NCBI RefSeq assembly: GCF_042648505.1
Contig: NZ_JBHRXK010000001.1
Location: 62,001-126,000, forward strand
Direction: 5' to 3'
Origin: Lysobacter_L cavernae
GTDB lineage: Bacteria; Pseudomonadota; Gammaproteobacteria; Xanthomonadales; Xanthomonadaceae
Length of the DNA stretch: 64,000 nucleotides
In this document: piece after piece, positions 34,663-44,113 of the stretch
How positions within the stretch are numbered: the first letter of the stretch is position 1
Layout: every line of letters starts with the position of its first letter
Translations under genes and position numbers: made by a program
Notes under the pieces: model-generated
Databases searched by the model: none
What the model was told of the DNA's origin: nothing
Seen by the model: the letters and a program-made list of their open reading frames with translations, nothing else

Positions 34663-35397
34663 TCAGTGCGGGTGATGGCCGTGTTCTTCGGCCGGCACAG
34701 CACCAGTAGGCGACGTTGCGTCGGGTTTGGTCACCGGTTTCGGTGCACCCTCATGCACATGCTCCTTCCCATCGGCATGGTGGTGCGTGGAGGTGTCGGC
34801 CTGAGGTGCTGGCTCTGGGTGACCGGGTGATGCTGCCGCATCGTGTCCATGCGCCATCGTTTCACCCCTGCCATGGGAATGACCGTCGCTGCTGGTCACC
34901 AACGCCCGGTACTCGTCGGCATCGAGCGAAGGCAGTTGTTGCAGGAAGGCGACCATGTTCCAGAGGTAGTCGTCGCCCATGCTCTTGCCCCAGGCCGGCA
35001 TGCCCGATGCCTTGATCCCGTGCTTGATCACCCAGAAAGCCTCGGCTGCATCGACCGTGGCGCGTGTGAGATCCGGCGGGGCAGGGTAGAGGCCCCGGCT
35101 GAGCTCGGTGCTCTCCACACCCGGGGCCAGGTGGCACCCCGCGCACATGGCGTCGTAGTTGCCCGCGCCTTGGCGGATGTGGGTGGGGTCGGTGAGGTCC
35201 GGTGCCGTCAATCCACGCGCGCGCACGGCGATGGAGCGTTCGCGCACGACTTGCAACAGTGCATTCACCGGTGCGCTATGACGGTCATCCGCGGCAACGT
35301 TGTAGGCCCCTGACCAGATGACGCCGGTCGCGATGGCGATGCCGCCGGTCAGGACGGCCAGACCGATCAGCAGGGGGCGACGCAATTCGATTGTCAT
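34663..35397 (-). CDS. Membrane-anchored c-type cytochrome with His-rich tail, copper-locus associated
   Basis: 244 residues from MTIELRRPLL. An N-terminal membrane anchor (LLIGLAVLTGGIAIATGVIW) precedes one class I haem c site, CAGCH, near residue 86; the axial Met is probably in SGMPAWG. The last 75 residues are rich in His (HSHGRGETMAHGHD, STHHHADGKEHVHEG), a likely copper-binding tail. It ends the copLAB operon. Such cytochromes occur beside periplasmic copper oxidases, perhaps taking electrons from Cu(I) oxidation, which is inference. Confidence 0.82.
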   Translation of the reverse strand: MTIELRRPLLIGLAVLTGGIAIATGVIWSGAYNVAADDRHSAPVNALLQVVRERSIAVRARGLTAPDLTDPTHIRQGAGNYDAMCAGCHLAPGVESTELSRGLYPAPPDLTRATVDAAEAFWVIKHGIKASGMPAWGKSMGDDYLWNMVAFLQQLPSLDADEYRALVTSSDGHSHGRGETMAHGHDAAASPGHPEPAPQADTSTHHHADGKEHVHEGAPKPVTKPDATSPTGAVPAEEHGHHPH

Positions 35398-35407
35398 GGT
35401 CGCCCCC

Positions 35408-36466
35408 TCAGAACCAGATGCGCAGACCGGCCACCAGGCTCGTGTCCCGGATGGCTTCGCCTTCGTCGCGGCGGAAGTCTGCGGTCTTGCCAAAAGCGCG
35501 CTCGTGGACGACGCCGATGTACGGTGCGAAGCGACGAGTGAATTCGTAGCGCAGGCGCAGCCCAACCTCGGCCGTGCTGAGGCCGGAGCCGATACCGCGA
35601 CCGGGATCGTCCTTGCCGTTGAGTTCGACCTCGACCAGCGGCTGCAGGATCAAACGGTTGGTGAGCAGCAATTCGTATTCGGCTTCGAGGTTGGCGCTGG
35701 TGCGGCCGCTTTCACCGATGTACGCCGTCGCGGCGACCTCGAACTTGTATGGCGACAGGCCTTGCACGCCAAAGGCTGCCCAGGTCTGCGATTGTCCCGG
35801 CTTGAAGTCGTGCTTCACGCCTGCCACCACGTCCCACCATGGTGTGATGCTGCGGCCGTAGAGCGCTTCCAGGTTGGCGCTTTCGGTATGGCCGTGCTCG
35901 CGCTCGCCTTCGCTGCGCACCCACAGGCGGTCGAGGTCGGTGCCGACCCAGCTTTGCAGTTCCCAGGCCTGGCCGGTGCCGTCGTCGAGATCGATCGCTT
36001 CGAGGCGATCGAACAGCAGGTAATGGTTGATCTCGGGCGCGTGCTGCATACCGTGTCCGAGCTCGGGAAACGCGGCCGCGCGGTCGGCGTCGCTCACTTC
36101 GGGAATAGGCACGATGGGTTCGACGCGAGCAGGTGGTCTGCCATGTCCCATGGCCGCGTGATCGACTTCGGCTGCCGGCGTCGATTCGGCGGGCAGGGCA
36201 TGGCCCATGTCGGAATGGTCATGGGCTGATCTGGGCTTGGCCTTCGGCGGATCTGTCGGAGTGGAATGCCCATCGTGCTTGGAGTGATCCATGCCAGACA
36301 CAGGAGCCGCGGGCTCGCTTTCGACCTTGCGCTCCTGGGGCGGTGCAGCGGCAGGGGCGTGCTGATGCTGCGAGTGGTCCTGTGCCATGACCGGCGCGCC
36401 GAACAACAGCGACAGCGAGAGGGCGAGGGCGAGGGCAGTGTGCTGGAGAGGACGGTTCATGTTCAT
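35408..36466 (-). CDS. copB: Copper resistance outer-membrane protein CopB
   Basis: 352 residues: signal peptide (LALALSLSLLFGAPVMAQ), a Met/His-rich copper-binding N-terminal region (DHSQHQHA, GMDHSKHDGHS, HAAMGHG), and the CopB beta-barrel domain (NHYLLFDRLEAIDLDDG to SLVAGLRIWF). It is thought to bind or move copper at the outer membrane. Its ATG overlaps the copA stop (ATGA), so the two are coupled. Confidence 0.93.
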   Translation of the reverse strand: MNMNRPLQHTALALALSLSLLFGAPVMAQDHSQHQHAPAAAPPQERKVESEPAAPVSGMDHSKHDGHSTPTDPPKAKPRSAHDHSDMGHALPAESTPAAEVDHAAMGHGRPPARVEPIVPIPEVSDADRAAAFPELGHGMQHAPEINHYLLFDRLEAIDLDDGTGQAWELQSWVGTDLDRLWVRSEGEREHGHTESANLEALYGRSITPWWDVVAGVKHDFKPGQSQTWAAFGVQGLSPYKFEVAATAYIGESGRTSANLEAEYELLLTNRLILQPLVEVELNGKDDPGRGIGSGLSTAEVGLRLRYEFTRRFAPYIGVVHERAFGKTADFRRDEGEAIRDTSLVAGLRIWF

Positions 36467-38304
36467 TCCTCCACCCGCACTTCGCGCATCATTCCCGCTT
36501 CCATGTGGTAGAGCAGATGGCAGTGATAGGCCCAACGGCCGAGCGCATCGGCGCGGACGCGGTAGCTGCGCCTGGTACCGGGCGGCATGTCGACGGTGTG
36601 CTTGCGCAGGTGGAAGTTGCCGTGCTCGTCCTCGACGTCGCTCCACAATCCGTGCAGGTGGATCGGGTGGGTCATCATCGTGTCGTTGACCAGGACGATG
36701 CGCATGCGCTCGCCGTAGTTGAGGCGCACCGGCTCTGCGTCCATGAACTTCTTGCCGTCGAACGACCAGGCGAACTTCTCCATGTGACCGGTCAGGTGCA
36801 GCTCGATCGTGCGGCTGGGTTCGCGTCCATCGGGGTCGTCGAACAGGCTCTTCATCGCCCCGTAGGTCAGCACCGTGCGGCCGTTGTCGCGCAGGCCGAT
36901 GCCAGGGTCGTCCAGCTTCGGCGCGAGCATCATGCCCTGCATGTCGACCAGCGGATTGCCGGTCTCGCTGGCTGGATGCGTCTGCATACCGTCGCCGCTG
37001 CCGTGATCCATGGTCGGCATGGCGTGCCCGGTTTGCTTGTCGTGGCCCATGCTGGCGCCGCAGCCGCCTTCCATGCCTTTCATCCCCATGTTGGCGCCAC
37101 AACCACCTTCCATTCCCTTGGCGCCGTGACTGCCGTGGTCCATGCCGCCATGCCCCATGTCATTCATGGTCAGGATCGGGCGTGGGTCGAGCGGGGGCAG
37201 GGGGGCTTCCAGGCCCTGGCGCACCGCCAGCGTGCCGCGCGCATAGCCGGTGCGGCCCATGTCCTGGGCGAAGATGCTGAAAGCATCCTGGCCGCTGGGC
37301 TCGACGATCACATCGAAGGTTTCCGCCACGGCGATGCGGAACTCGTCGACCGTGACCGGGTGGATGTACTGGCCATCGGCGGCGACCACGGTCATCTTCA
37401 GGCCGGGGATGCGCACGTCGAAGTAGGTCATCGCCGAACCGTTGATGAAGCGCAGCAACACCTTCTCGCCACTGCGAAACAGCCCGGTCCAGTTGCCGGC
37501 CGGTGCGTTGCCGTTGAGCAGGTAGGTGTAGGTATGGGCATTGATGTCGGAGATGTCAGTGGGCGTCATGCGCATCTCGCCCCACATCTTGCGGTCCTGC
37601 AGCGTCGCCGACAGGCCGTCGCGCCCCACGTCGCGAACAAAATCGCCCACCGTGCGCTTATAGAAGTTGTCGTGCTCGGCCATCTTCTTCATGCGGCGGA
37701 AGAGGGCGGCGGGATCCAGGTCGGTCCAGTCCGACAACAGCACGACGTGCTCGCGGTCGTAGTGGTACGGCGCCGGCTCGCGTGGATCGATCACGATCGC
37801 GCCGTACAACCCGGCCTGCTCCTGGAACAGCGAATGGCTGTGGTACCAGTACGTGCCGGACTGCTTGATGTCGAACTTGTAGACGAAAGTCTCACCGGGG
37901 TGGATGCCGTCGTAACTCAGGCCCGGCACGCCGTCCATGTTGGCCGGCAGCAGGATGCCGTGCCAATGCACGGAGCTGGGTACGTCCAGGCGATTGGCCA
38001 CGCGCAGCGTCACCGTATCGCCTTCGCGCCAACGCAGGATCGGTGCCGGCAGCGAGCCGTTGACGGTAACCGCGGGCCGGGTGTGACCGGTGAAATTCAC
38101 CGGCGAACTGCCGATCGACAGATCGAAGTCGGTGCCCGACAGCACCGGCGCCTGTCCGGCGTGTTGAGGGGCGGCCGCGAAGGCCGGCACACGCCACAGA
38201 CCTGCGCCGGCCGCGACACCGCCGAGGGCCAGGCCAGTAACGAAACGACGCCGGGAGAATTGAATGCCCGAGTTCGACCCTGGGCCGAATGGATGATGAG
38301 ACAT
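36463..38304 (-). CDS. copA: Periplasmic multicopper oxidase CopA (PcoA type)
   Basis: 613 residues with a Tat leader (FSRRRFVTGLALGGVAAG). Copper sites: SVHWHGILLP, YWYHSHSLFQEQ, and near the C-terminus HPIHLHGLW and YHCHLLYHMEAGMM. Between residues about 375 and 440 lies a Met/His/Cys-rich stretch with a duplicated GMEGGCGANMG / GMEGGCGASMG, typical for copper loading. It oxidises Cu(I) in the periplasm. Central gene of copLAB. Confidence 0.96.
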   Translation of the reverse strand: MSHHPFGPGSNSGIQFSRRRFVTGLALGGVAAGAGLWRVPAFAAAPQHAGQAPVLSGTDFDLSIGSSPVNFTGHTRPAVTVNGSLPAPILRWREGDTVTLRVANRLDVPSSVHWHGILLPANMDGVPGLSYDGIHPGETFVYKFDIKQSGTYWYHSHSLFQEQAGLYGAIVIDPREPAPYHYDREHVVLLSDWTDLDPAALFRRMKKMAEHDNFYKRTVGDFVRDVGRDGLSATLQDRKMWGEMRMTPTDISDINAHTYTYLLNGNAPAGNWTGLFRSGEKVLLRFINGSAMTYFDVRIPGLKMTVVAADGQYIHPVTVDEFRIAVAETFDVIVEPSGQDAFSIFAQDMGRTGYARGTLAVRQGLEAPLPPLDPRPILTMNDMGHGGMDHGSHGAKGMEGGCGANMGMKGMEGGCGASMGHDKQTGHAMPTMDHGSGDGMQTHPASETGNPLVDMQGMMLAPKLDDPGIGLRDNGRTVLTYGAMKSLFDDPDGREPSRTIELHLTGHMEKFAWSFDGKKFMDAEPVRLNYGERMRIVLVNDTMMTHPIHLHGLWSDVEDEHGNFHLRKHTVDMPPGTRRSYRVRADALGRWAYHCHLLYHMEAGMMREVRVEE

Positions 38305-38455
38305 GGAAGCTCCGAATAAGACGGATGAGCGCGAGCATCAGCTCGCTTGCTTGCGTAGTCGCCAGATACGACACCTGTCGCCGCAGCAGAGCGGCACGTT
38401 CGATGCGTGACAACACGCTGGATCGTGCCGGCATGCGGCACGGCAGACTCAACCG

Positions 38456-38856
38456 ATGGGAGGTCGGATCAGGTTCGGTAACACGGGCGAGGCATGGCCT
38501 GTGGGCATCGGGCGCAAGCTCGGCGCCCGGATGATCAACGAATCGGCTACCTGCACGGCCATGGCGGCCGAGACATGCTGCAGGCAGTCACAAGCACACT
38601 GGGACGACTGGCAGCAGTCCGGCGCCGGGTCGTGCTTGGAGCTTGCGCTCGATGCTTGCGCATGCGCGGTCGCAGTCACGTCATGGCATGCCTGCGAGGC
38701 GTCTTCATCGCCAGCCTTCGCCTGTACCGGCATCATCACGACTGCCGAAGCCATGTGCGCCATCTGCATCTGCGTGACAGCCACGGCAAAGCCCGATCCA
38801 TTGAGGACCAGGCCGATGCACAGCAACACGCGGAGCAGGAAAGCGAAGGGAGTCAT
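38456..38856 (-). CDS. copL: CopL, Cys/His-rich copper regulatory leader protein
   Basis: 133-135 residues. Signal peptide MTPFAFLLRVLLCIGLVLNG. A Cys/His-rich middle follows (SQACHDVTATAHAQ, DPAPDCCQSSQCACDCLQHV) and a Pro-rich end. In Xanthomonas, copL precedes copAB and is needed for copper-induced expression. The island's left repeat begins about 50 bp upstream of this start, so the promoter region was partly rebuilt by the insertion. Confidence 0.85.
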
Positions 38857-38905
38857 GCCGAGCGCACTCTATCATGCTGCCGTATAATTTTACATAATAT
38901 TCATT

Positions 38906-38941
38906 ATGCGAAAAAGTGGTACTTATTGAGGTGTTGCGTTG
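38906..38941 (+). repeat. Left direct repeat (att site) of the island
   Basis: 36 bp from ATGCGAAAAAG through TGGTACTTATTGAGGTGTTG to CGTTG. It differs from the right copy by one missing A and one A/G change. It overlaps a small dyad CATAAT-ATTC-ATTATG (38893-38908) upstream of copL. Confidence 0.88.
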
Positions 38942-39022
38942 AGAAGGCCCTCTAGCCTTATTTGACCGCAACAGTGACGTGATAAATGGTACAAATCATG
39001 TTGCTCTCTCCAAGAGTTCCTT

Positions 39023-40240
39023 GTGCTTAGACTGCTGAACGATCCTCAGGTCCCGAGCTCACTCCGAGGCGCATTAATTGTCGATCGCTGCAAGTTGCCT
39101 CGCTACTGGGCCAACGTCTGGGCATCGATGTCGAGTTCTGAGCTTGCCGCGTCGACTCAGATCAAGCGGCTACGCTACGTGGAGAACCTATACGTCCACG
39201 CAGACAGCCTATTTGGAACCAGTTCTCTAGACGATGCGTTGGGCGATCTGGACGACGTTCGGCTTGCCGAGATTCTTGAGTCCTGGTTCATATCCATCCG
39301 AAACCAAGCCTACGTAGGATCCGCCGACGAGACACGTTGGAGAACCGGGTTGTCCTTCGTCACGGCCATAGTCACTTGGCTGTCGAAGACAACCCTGCCG
39401 ACGGATCGATTACGGCACATCGAGGGTCGGCTGCATCGCCTATCCAATCTCTATGGGCAGCTACATGTGCGAAAGAGCAAGCACGCGAGCCAGATCCGTT
39501 CACTGCCGGCCAACGTGGTTGAAGTTTTATACGAAATGCTGGACCCAGCATCCGCCATCAACCCATTCCCAAGAACGCATACCAGGTGGCTTACCTTCTT
39601 GGCGTTCCTGTTGATGCTCCACCAGGGCCTCCGGCGCGGTGAGCTGATGCTTCTCACGGTGGATGTTGTCAAAAGCGGATTCGATGATCGTCAACAGCGA
39701 CCCCGGCACTGGCTGAACGTCTCGGAAAGCAAGTATTCCGATGACGAGGTTGATCCACGATACTCACGGCCCGGCATTAAATCTGCGGACTCCGTTCGTC
39801 AACTGCCGGTCAGCAACACGATTGCTGCGTTGGTGCAAACCTACGTCGAGAACTATCGAGGAAAGCCAAGTCACGCATTCCTGCTGAACACCCAGCAGAA
39901 CAGGCCGTTGTCAACGGAGTCTTTGACGAAGATGTTCGCAAAGATATCCGCGAACCTCCCACGCGCTGCCCTTAAAGAGCTGGCGGACAGAAATCAGAAG
40001 ACGGCCATAACGCCGCACGATCTGCGTCATACATGCGCCGTGGTAAGACTGAATCAGCTGCTGCAGCAAGGTGATCCGATGGAAGAAGCGCTCCAGAAGC
40101 TCAGGGCCTTTTTTGGTTGGTCCAGAGAGTCACAGATGCCGGTTCGCTATGCTCGGGCAGTGTTTGAAGATCGCCTCTCGTCAGTCTGGAACGACGCGCT
40201 AGATGAGAGAGTTGCCGTTCTAAGAGCGATCCCGTCCTAG
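39023..40240 (+). CDS. ginA: Tyrosine recombinase, GinA-like
   Basis: 405 residues from a GTG at 39023. The N-terminal half is a helical core-binding domain. In the catalytic domain the first Arg is in QGLRRGELMLLTV, the His-x-x-Arg is in TPHDLRHTCAVVR and the nucleophilic Tyr is in PVRYARAVF near the C-terminus. It is first in a four-gene operon at the island end, 80 bp inside the left repeat. The order A-B-C-D supports the GinA assignment, but numbering is by position only. Confidence 0.85.
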   Translation: MLRLLNDPQVPSSLRGALIVDRCKLPRYWANVWASMSSSELAASTQIKRLRYVENLYVHADSLFGTSSLDDALGDLDDVRLAEILESWFISIRNQAYVGSADETRWRTGLSFVTAIVTWLSKTTLPTDRLRHIEGRLHRLSNLYGQLHVRKSKHASQIRSLPANVVEVLYEMLDPASAINPFPRTHTRWLTFLAFLLMLHQGLRRGELMLLTVDVVKSGFDDRQQRPRHWLNVSESKYSDDEVDPRYSRPGIKSADSVRQLPVSNTIAALVQTYVENYRGKPSHAFLLNTQQNRPLSTESLTKMFAKISANLPRAALKELADRNQKTAITPHDLRHTCAVVRLNQLLQQGDPMEEALQKLRAFFGWSRESQMPVRYARAVFEDRLSSVWNDALDERVAVLRAIPS

Positions 40241-40259
40241 ACCTCGCTTGGAGCGCGAC

Positions 40260-41771
40260 ATGGCTAGAAGTGAACATATTCAATGGCAACTGGAAGCTGA
40301 GGCTTGCGAAATAGTTGCTCAACTACCGTCGTTGCCTCCGGTGATTCGGTACTACGACGATTTCGACGGAAAGCAACGATCAATTCGAGATCCAACCACT
40401 GCCAATTGCTTTGCGGTCCATATCGATGGTCGCGTTGTGAAAGTCGGTTTTGATCATCTGCCAGAACAACTCGCCCTGTTGATAAAGCACGTCTTCTTGT
40501 ACCTCCTTGGCGAATGGCTGGCTCCATCGTCGGCAAGCAAATACGCCCTTGGCAGCAAGGCAGTCGGCGAGGCAGAAATCGTCAAGTTGTTGGGGGTGGC
40601 ACCAACAGAAATAGGATCATTCTGGGCGACATTTTTTGCACGCGACCTGCCGGCGGAAGCGTATGCGTGCGCGAAATCGATCCTGCGACTGCTATGCAAA
40701 TATCGACTCAACCGATGGACTGACTCCTACCACGGGGTGATATCCGCCCTACCTCTCCCCTTCAAAGACAAATACGCCGTCGTTCGGTCCGGTGAAGCCT
40801 TTATTTCGGTGGACGATGAAGCTGCAGTAGTTCGGTTTTTGGATGAAGCGGCGATCCAGGTCAAAAAGTCGTCGCTGGCTCTCGAAGATGTGCAAGACGC
40901 TGCGATGTTGCTTTGTGCGTACCAGTTCGCAATGCGGCCGGTTCAGATTGCAATGCTCACGTTTCGTGACCTAAAAGTTCGTCGAGAAGGCGTCGACATG
41001 CTCGCGTCCGTCCACATCACATTCCGCATGGCAAAACAGCGGAGTTCCAGTGCCGCCAAGCCGCTGCTTAGGCGAGTGAAACGCGAGTGGACCCCTCTCT
41101 TCGTCGAGATCGACCGGCGCTTTCAGGTTGATGGCGATGACTCGGGCGCTAGGGTGTTCGGCGCCACATCCGCTAATGAAGCAAGTCGTCGCATCAGCGC
41201 CCTACTCCGTGATCTGCTCGATCTCGGCGCGACTGCCGTCAATCTGCGGCATACAGCCGCCCAGCGCCTCGTAGACGCAGGCGCAAGCCAAGAGGAACTG
41301 GCCGAGTTCCTCGGGCACTCCGATACAACTACCGCGCTCGTGTACTACGAAACATCGACGAATCAGGCTGAGCGGGTGAACAAGGCGCTCGGAATCTCTG
41401 AGATCTATCAGCGCGTAGCTCGCATTGCCCACGACCGGTTTATTGGCCCCGAAGAGCTCGCGCAGCTGAAGGAATCCCAGCAGATCGGCGGAGCGCCACA
41501 TGGTGTGCCGATCGCGGGGATCGGTGGATGCACCTCCGGGCAGGCTGCGTGTCCCTATAACCCGATCTTGTCCTGCTATGGCTGCAGGAAGTTCATGCCG
41601 ATTCACGACGTTCAGATGCACTCGAAAGTTCTAGCGGACTTTCGGGGCGTGGCGCGGTTCTTCCATGACTCATCTCGTGGCGACGCGGTTTCGCCCGCCT
41701 ATCTTCAGCTTGAGCGGACCATCGCTGAAGTTCAGGCAGTAGTGGCCGAGCTCGAAGGTTCGCCCTCTTGA
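40260..41771 (+). CDS. ginB: Tyrosine recombinase, GinB-like
   Basis: 503 residues; ATG at 40260 preceded by GGAG. Catalytic motifs: Arg in FAMRPVQIAMLTF, HxxR in VNLRHTAAQRL, then the LGHSDTTTALVYYETS box with the Tyr nucleophile. After the catalytic domain comes a C-terminal Cys-rich extension (GGCTSGQAACPY, ILSCYGCRKFMPIH) that resembles a zinc-binding module. It is 19 bp downstream of ginA and its stop overlaps the next start. Confidence 0.87.
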   Translation: MARSEHIQWQLEAEACEIVAQLPSLPPVIRYYDDFDGKQRSIRDPTTANCFAVHIDGRVVKVGFDHLPEQLALLIKHVFLYLLGEWLAPSSASKYALGSKAVGEAEIVKLLGVAPTEIGSFWATFFARDLPAEAYACAKSILRLLCKYRLNRWTDSYHGVISALPLPFKDKYAVVRSGEAFISVDDEAAVVRFLDEAAIQVKKSSLALEDVQDAAMLLCAYQFAMRPVQIAMLTFRDLKVRREGVDMLASVHITFRMAKQRSSSAAKPLLRRVKREWTPLFVEIDRRFQVDGDDSGARVFGATSANEASRRISALLRDLLDLGATAVNLRHTAAQRLVDAGASQEELAEFLGHSDTTTALVYYETSTNQAERVNKALGISEIYQRVARIAHDRFIGPEELAQLKESQQIGGAPHGVPIAGIGGCTSGQAACPYNPILSCYGCRKFMPIHDVQMHSKVLADFRGVARFFHDSSRGDAVSPAYLQLERTIAEVQAVVAELEGSPS

Positions 41772-44113
41772 ACCCCCACTTCTCCGCATTTATCCAGCTC
41801 GGAAAGGAGTTGGCCGCCACTCGTGGGGTTGTCTGGGAAATTCCGCTGGACCAGAACGGCATGGCGGTCAAAGGGCATGACTGGGATCTCACGGCGCTAG
41901 CGGGAGGCGTCGCTCCCAAGCATCGCTTGCGCCACTTCAGTTCGGAGCGTTCGGTTCTCGATGCGCTCAACGCAGCCCGCTCATCTAGCGGGCTGCCGCT
42001 TCTGTCCCACAGCACTCTGTCGCCCGCATGGCAGGACCTCATCAAAGCTGCCGTCATGGAACAGCTGTTTGTTCGCCGGAACTCGTTTGGTCACATTGCC
42101 AACAATGTGGCGCGCCCCTTGCGAGTGATCGCTACGTGTGCGGCAGGCACCGAGCCATGGAGTGTCACCGTCGATGAGATGGCTCTCGCGGTTCGTACCG
42201 GCAACAGCATCCAAGCATCGGGCAAGCTTGGCGATCTGATCGCGGGGTTGACCAAGGTGTTGTTTGATACCAACCACTTGGCCGATGTGGGGCCGCTCTA
42301 CCCTGCCCTGGCCACCACCCGCCTTCAGCCCAGGCTGGAGCGACGATCCAAATTCCTGAAATCGCATTCGGAGATTCGGCACAACCTGGAAGATCGCAAG
42401 CGCGCTGAGCGTCTGCCCGAACGTCGCGCATTCTGGGAGCTGGTCCGGATCATCATGACCGAGCAGCCCCTGACCTTCATGGACGAACTGCGCTTTGCGG
42501 CCATTCGCATCATGATCTTGACGGGCTTCCGAATTGGCGAGGCCACGCTCCTCCCCGCTGAGTGGCGTACAGACCGGCACTACTACGACTCGAAGCAGCG
42601 GCCAGCAGGGGAGCTAGGTGGGTATTCCCAATCGCTCATGATCCGGCACTTCGCCGAAAAGCAGCAGGCAAAGAACGCAGACAGCAAGGTGCTCATCGAC
42701 AAGACGCACTACGTTCCCCAAATGTTCGAGGAGATTGTGAGCGAGACCCTGACCCGTGCTGCGGCAATCACCAGTCCGCTACGGCACACGCTGAGGAAGC
42801 AGACGGAATCAGGGCGTTTCATTCCAGAGTTTGGAGTCAGTGATCTCGTCCCGGCTACACAAATCTACACTCGCCTTACCGGGAACGCCTTTTGGCTGGA
42901 GTTGAGCGAGGAGCAGAAGCGGCCGTGGATACAGAAGTGCCGTCAACACTATGCGGCCGAATGCTTCGATGAGCTTCAGCAGATGCAGGGCGAGTTGCAT
43001 TCCAGTGGCAACGGCACGATGAGCGCGACGGCCCGGATGTTTTACCGTCGCATGGCCAAGTATGAAAGGAAGGATGGCGCATCTATAGCGTCTATAGCGT
43101 CTATAGCGCTATTGGACGCTGATGGAAACGCGACATCGCTCCAGCGTGACATGAGCCAAGTCTTTGTGAGAATTGGCGAGCTCGAAACCTACCTTCGCGC
43201 CGCTTCTGCTTCGAAGTTGCCTGACACCGATCCATTCCGGTTGCCTGATCGTGACTTTGATTCCTGGGAGTTTCTTTTCCTACACCCAAAGCGCTCCTTA
43301 GCTGAGGAGCGAAACGATGGCATTTGCGATGTCACCCGGTACATTGCTGTCGGTCGACCCGATACGAGTTTGGTTAGCCTTTCCCTTGGCGAGCAGAAGT
43401 CCTGCGATACGCTGTTCAAACGTTATGGGCAGTCTGACGGCGACAAAGCGTTGGTGCTCACTTCCCACACCCTGCGCCACCTCCAGAACACCGAGCTTTT
43501 CCGCCTCGGCGTGGCCGATACCATCATCTCCAAACGCTTCAATCGCCGCAGCGTGGCCCAAAGCTACGAATACGATCATCGCAGCCTGGCGGAAGAGCTG
43601 GATCAACTCGAACTACCTGTCGACGTGGAAATGGCGCTCGGCGAGAAGGCCAGCACTGTCGCCAAGATGATCCAATCCGGCAAAGCCAGCGGCCCGATCG
43701 TGGATGCGTTCAAACGAATCCAGAGCAGCGAGGGCGACGCCGCAGCATTCGAGTTCCTGAAGGTCGAAGCCGACGGCTTTCACGCGACTCCCTACGGGCA
43801 TTGCTTGAACAGCTTCACGGTCGATCCGTGCCCGAAACATCTGGAGTGCTTTTCCGGCTGCCGCCATCTTTCGGCGACCAATTTGCCTGAGAATCGTGGC
43901 CATCTGCGCACCCTTGAACTCAAGCTGGCCGCGGCTGTCGAGACCGCGGAGGCCAAGCCATCAAAGAGCATCGGCCGCACCAACCAGATTCAGCACGCGA
44001 AGGTCAGGCTTGAGGGCGTGCGTACGCTCTTGGCGACCAAACCGGGCGAAAAGCCATTTCCAGATGGTCCCGACCTCTCTATTCCGCGAAGCGCGGGAGT
44101 AATGGATGGATAA
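41768..44113 (+). CDS. ginC: Large tyrosine recombinase, GinC-like
   Basis: 781 residues. Starts at a TTG overlapping the ginB stop (TTGA). Catalytic parts are recognisable but spread: Arg in LTGFRIGEATLLP near residue 258, HTLRHLQNTELFRLGV near residue 570, and a Tyr in QSYEYDHRS. A C-terminal Cys cluster follows (DPCPKHLECFSGCRHL). Far longer than normal integrases, as reported for one member of each GInt trio. It contains a 9-bp triplet repeat (43082-43108). It overlaps ginD by 8 bp. Confidence 0.83.
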   Translation: MNPHFSAFIQLGKELAATRGVVWEIPLDQNGMAVKGHDWDLTALAGGVAPKHRLRHFSSERSVLDALNAARSSSGLPLLSHSTLSPAWQDLIKAAVMEQLFVRRNSFGHIANNVARPLRVIATCAAGTEPWSVTVDEMALAVRTGNSIQASGKLGDLIAGLTKVLFDTNHLADVGPLYPALATTRLQPRLERRSKFLKSHSEIRHNLEDRKRAERLPERRAFWELVRIIMTEQPLTFMDELRFAAIRIMILTGFRIGEATLLPAEWRTDRHYYDSKQRPAGELGGYSQSLMIRHFAEKQQAKNADSKVLIDKTHYVPQMFEEIVSETLTRAAAITSPLRHTLRKQTESGRFIPEFGVSDLVPATQIYTRLTGNAFWLELSEEQKRPWIQKCRQHYAAECFDELQQMQGELHSSGNGTMSATARMFYRRMAKYERKDGASIASIASIALLDADGNATSLQRDMSQVFVRIGELETYLRAASASKLPDTDPFRLPDRDFDSWEFLFLHPKRSLAEERNDGICDVTRYIAVGRPDTSLVSLSLGEQKSCDTLFKRYGQSDGDKALVLTSHTLRHLQNTELFRLGVADTIISKRFNRRSVAQSYEYDHRSLAEELDQLELPVDVEMALGEKASTVAKMIQSGKASGPIVDAFKRIQSSEGDAAAFEFLKVEADGFHATPYGHCLNSFTVDPCPKHLECFSGCRHLSATNLPENRGHLRTLELKLAAAVETAEAKPSKSIGRTNQIQHAKVRLEGVRTLLATKPGEKPFPDGPDLSIPRSAGVMDG
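43082..43108 (+). repeat. Three 9-bp tandem repeats inside ginC
   Basis: TCTATAGCG occurs three times in a row, each unit adding Ser-Ile-Ala to the protein. A change in copy number keeps the frame. Confidence 0.9.

Noticed and set aside
36505..38319. 604-codon open frame antisense to the multicopper oxidase
   Set aside because: His/Val/Ala-biased shadow of the Met/His-rich CopA gene, which has all copper motifs on the other strand.
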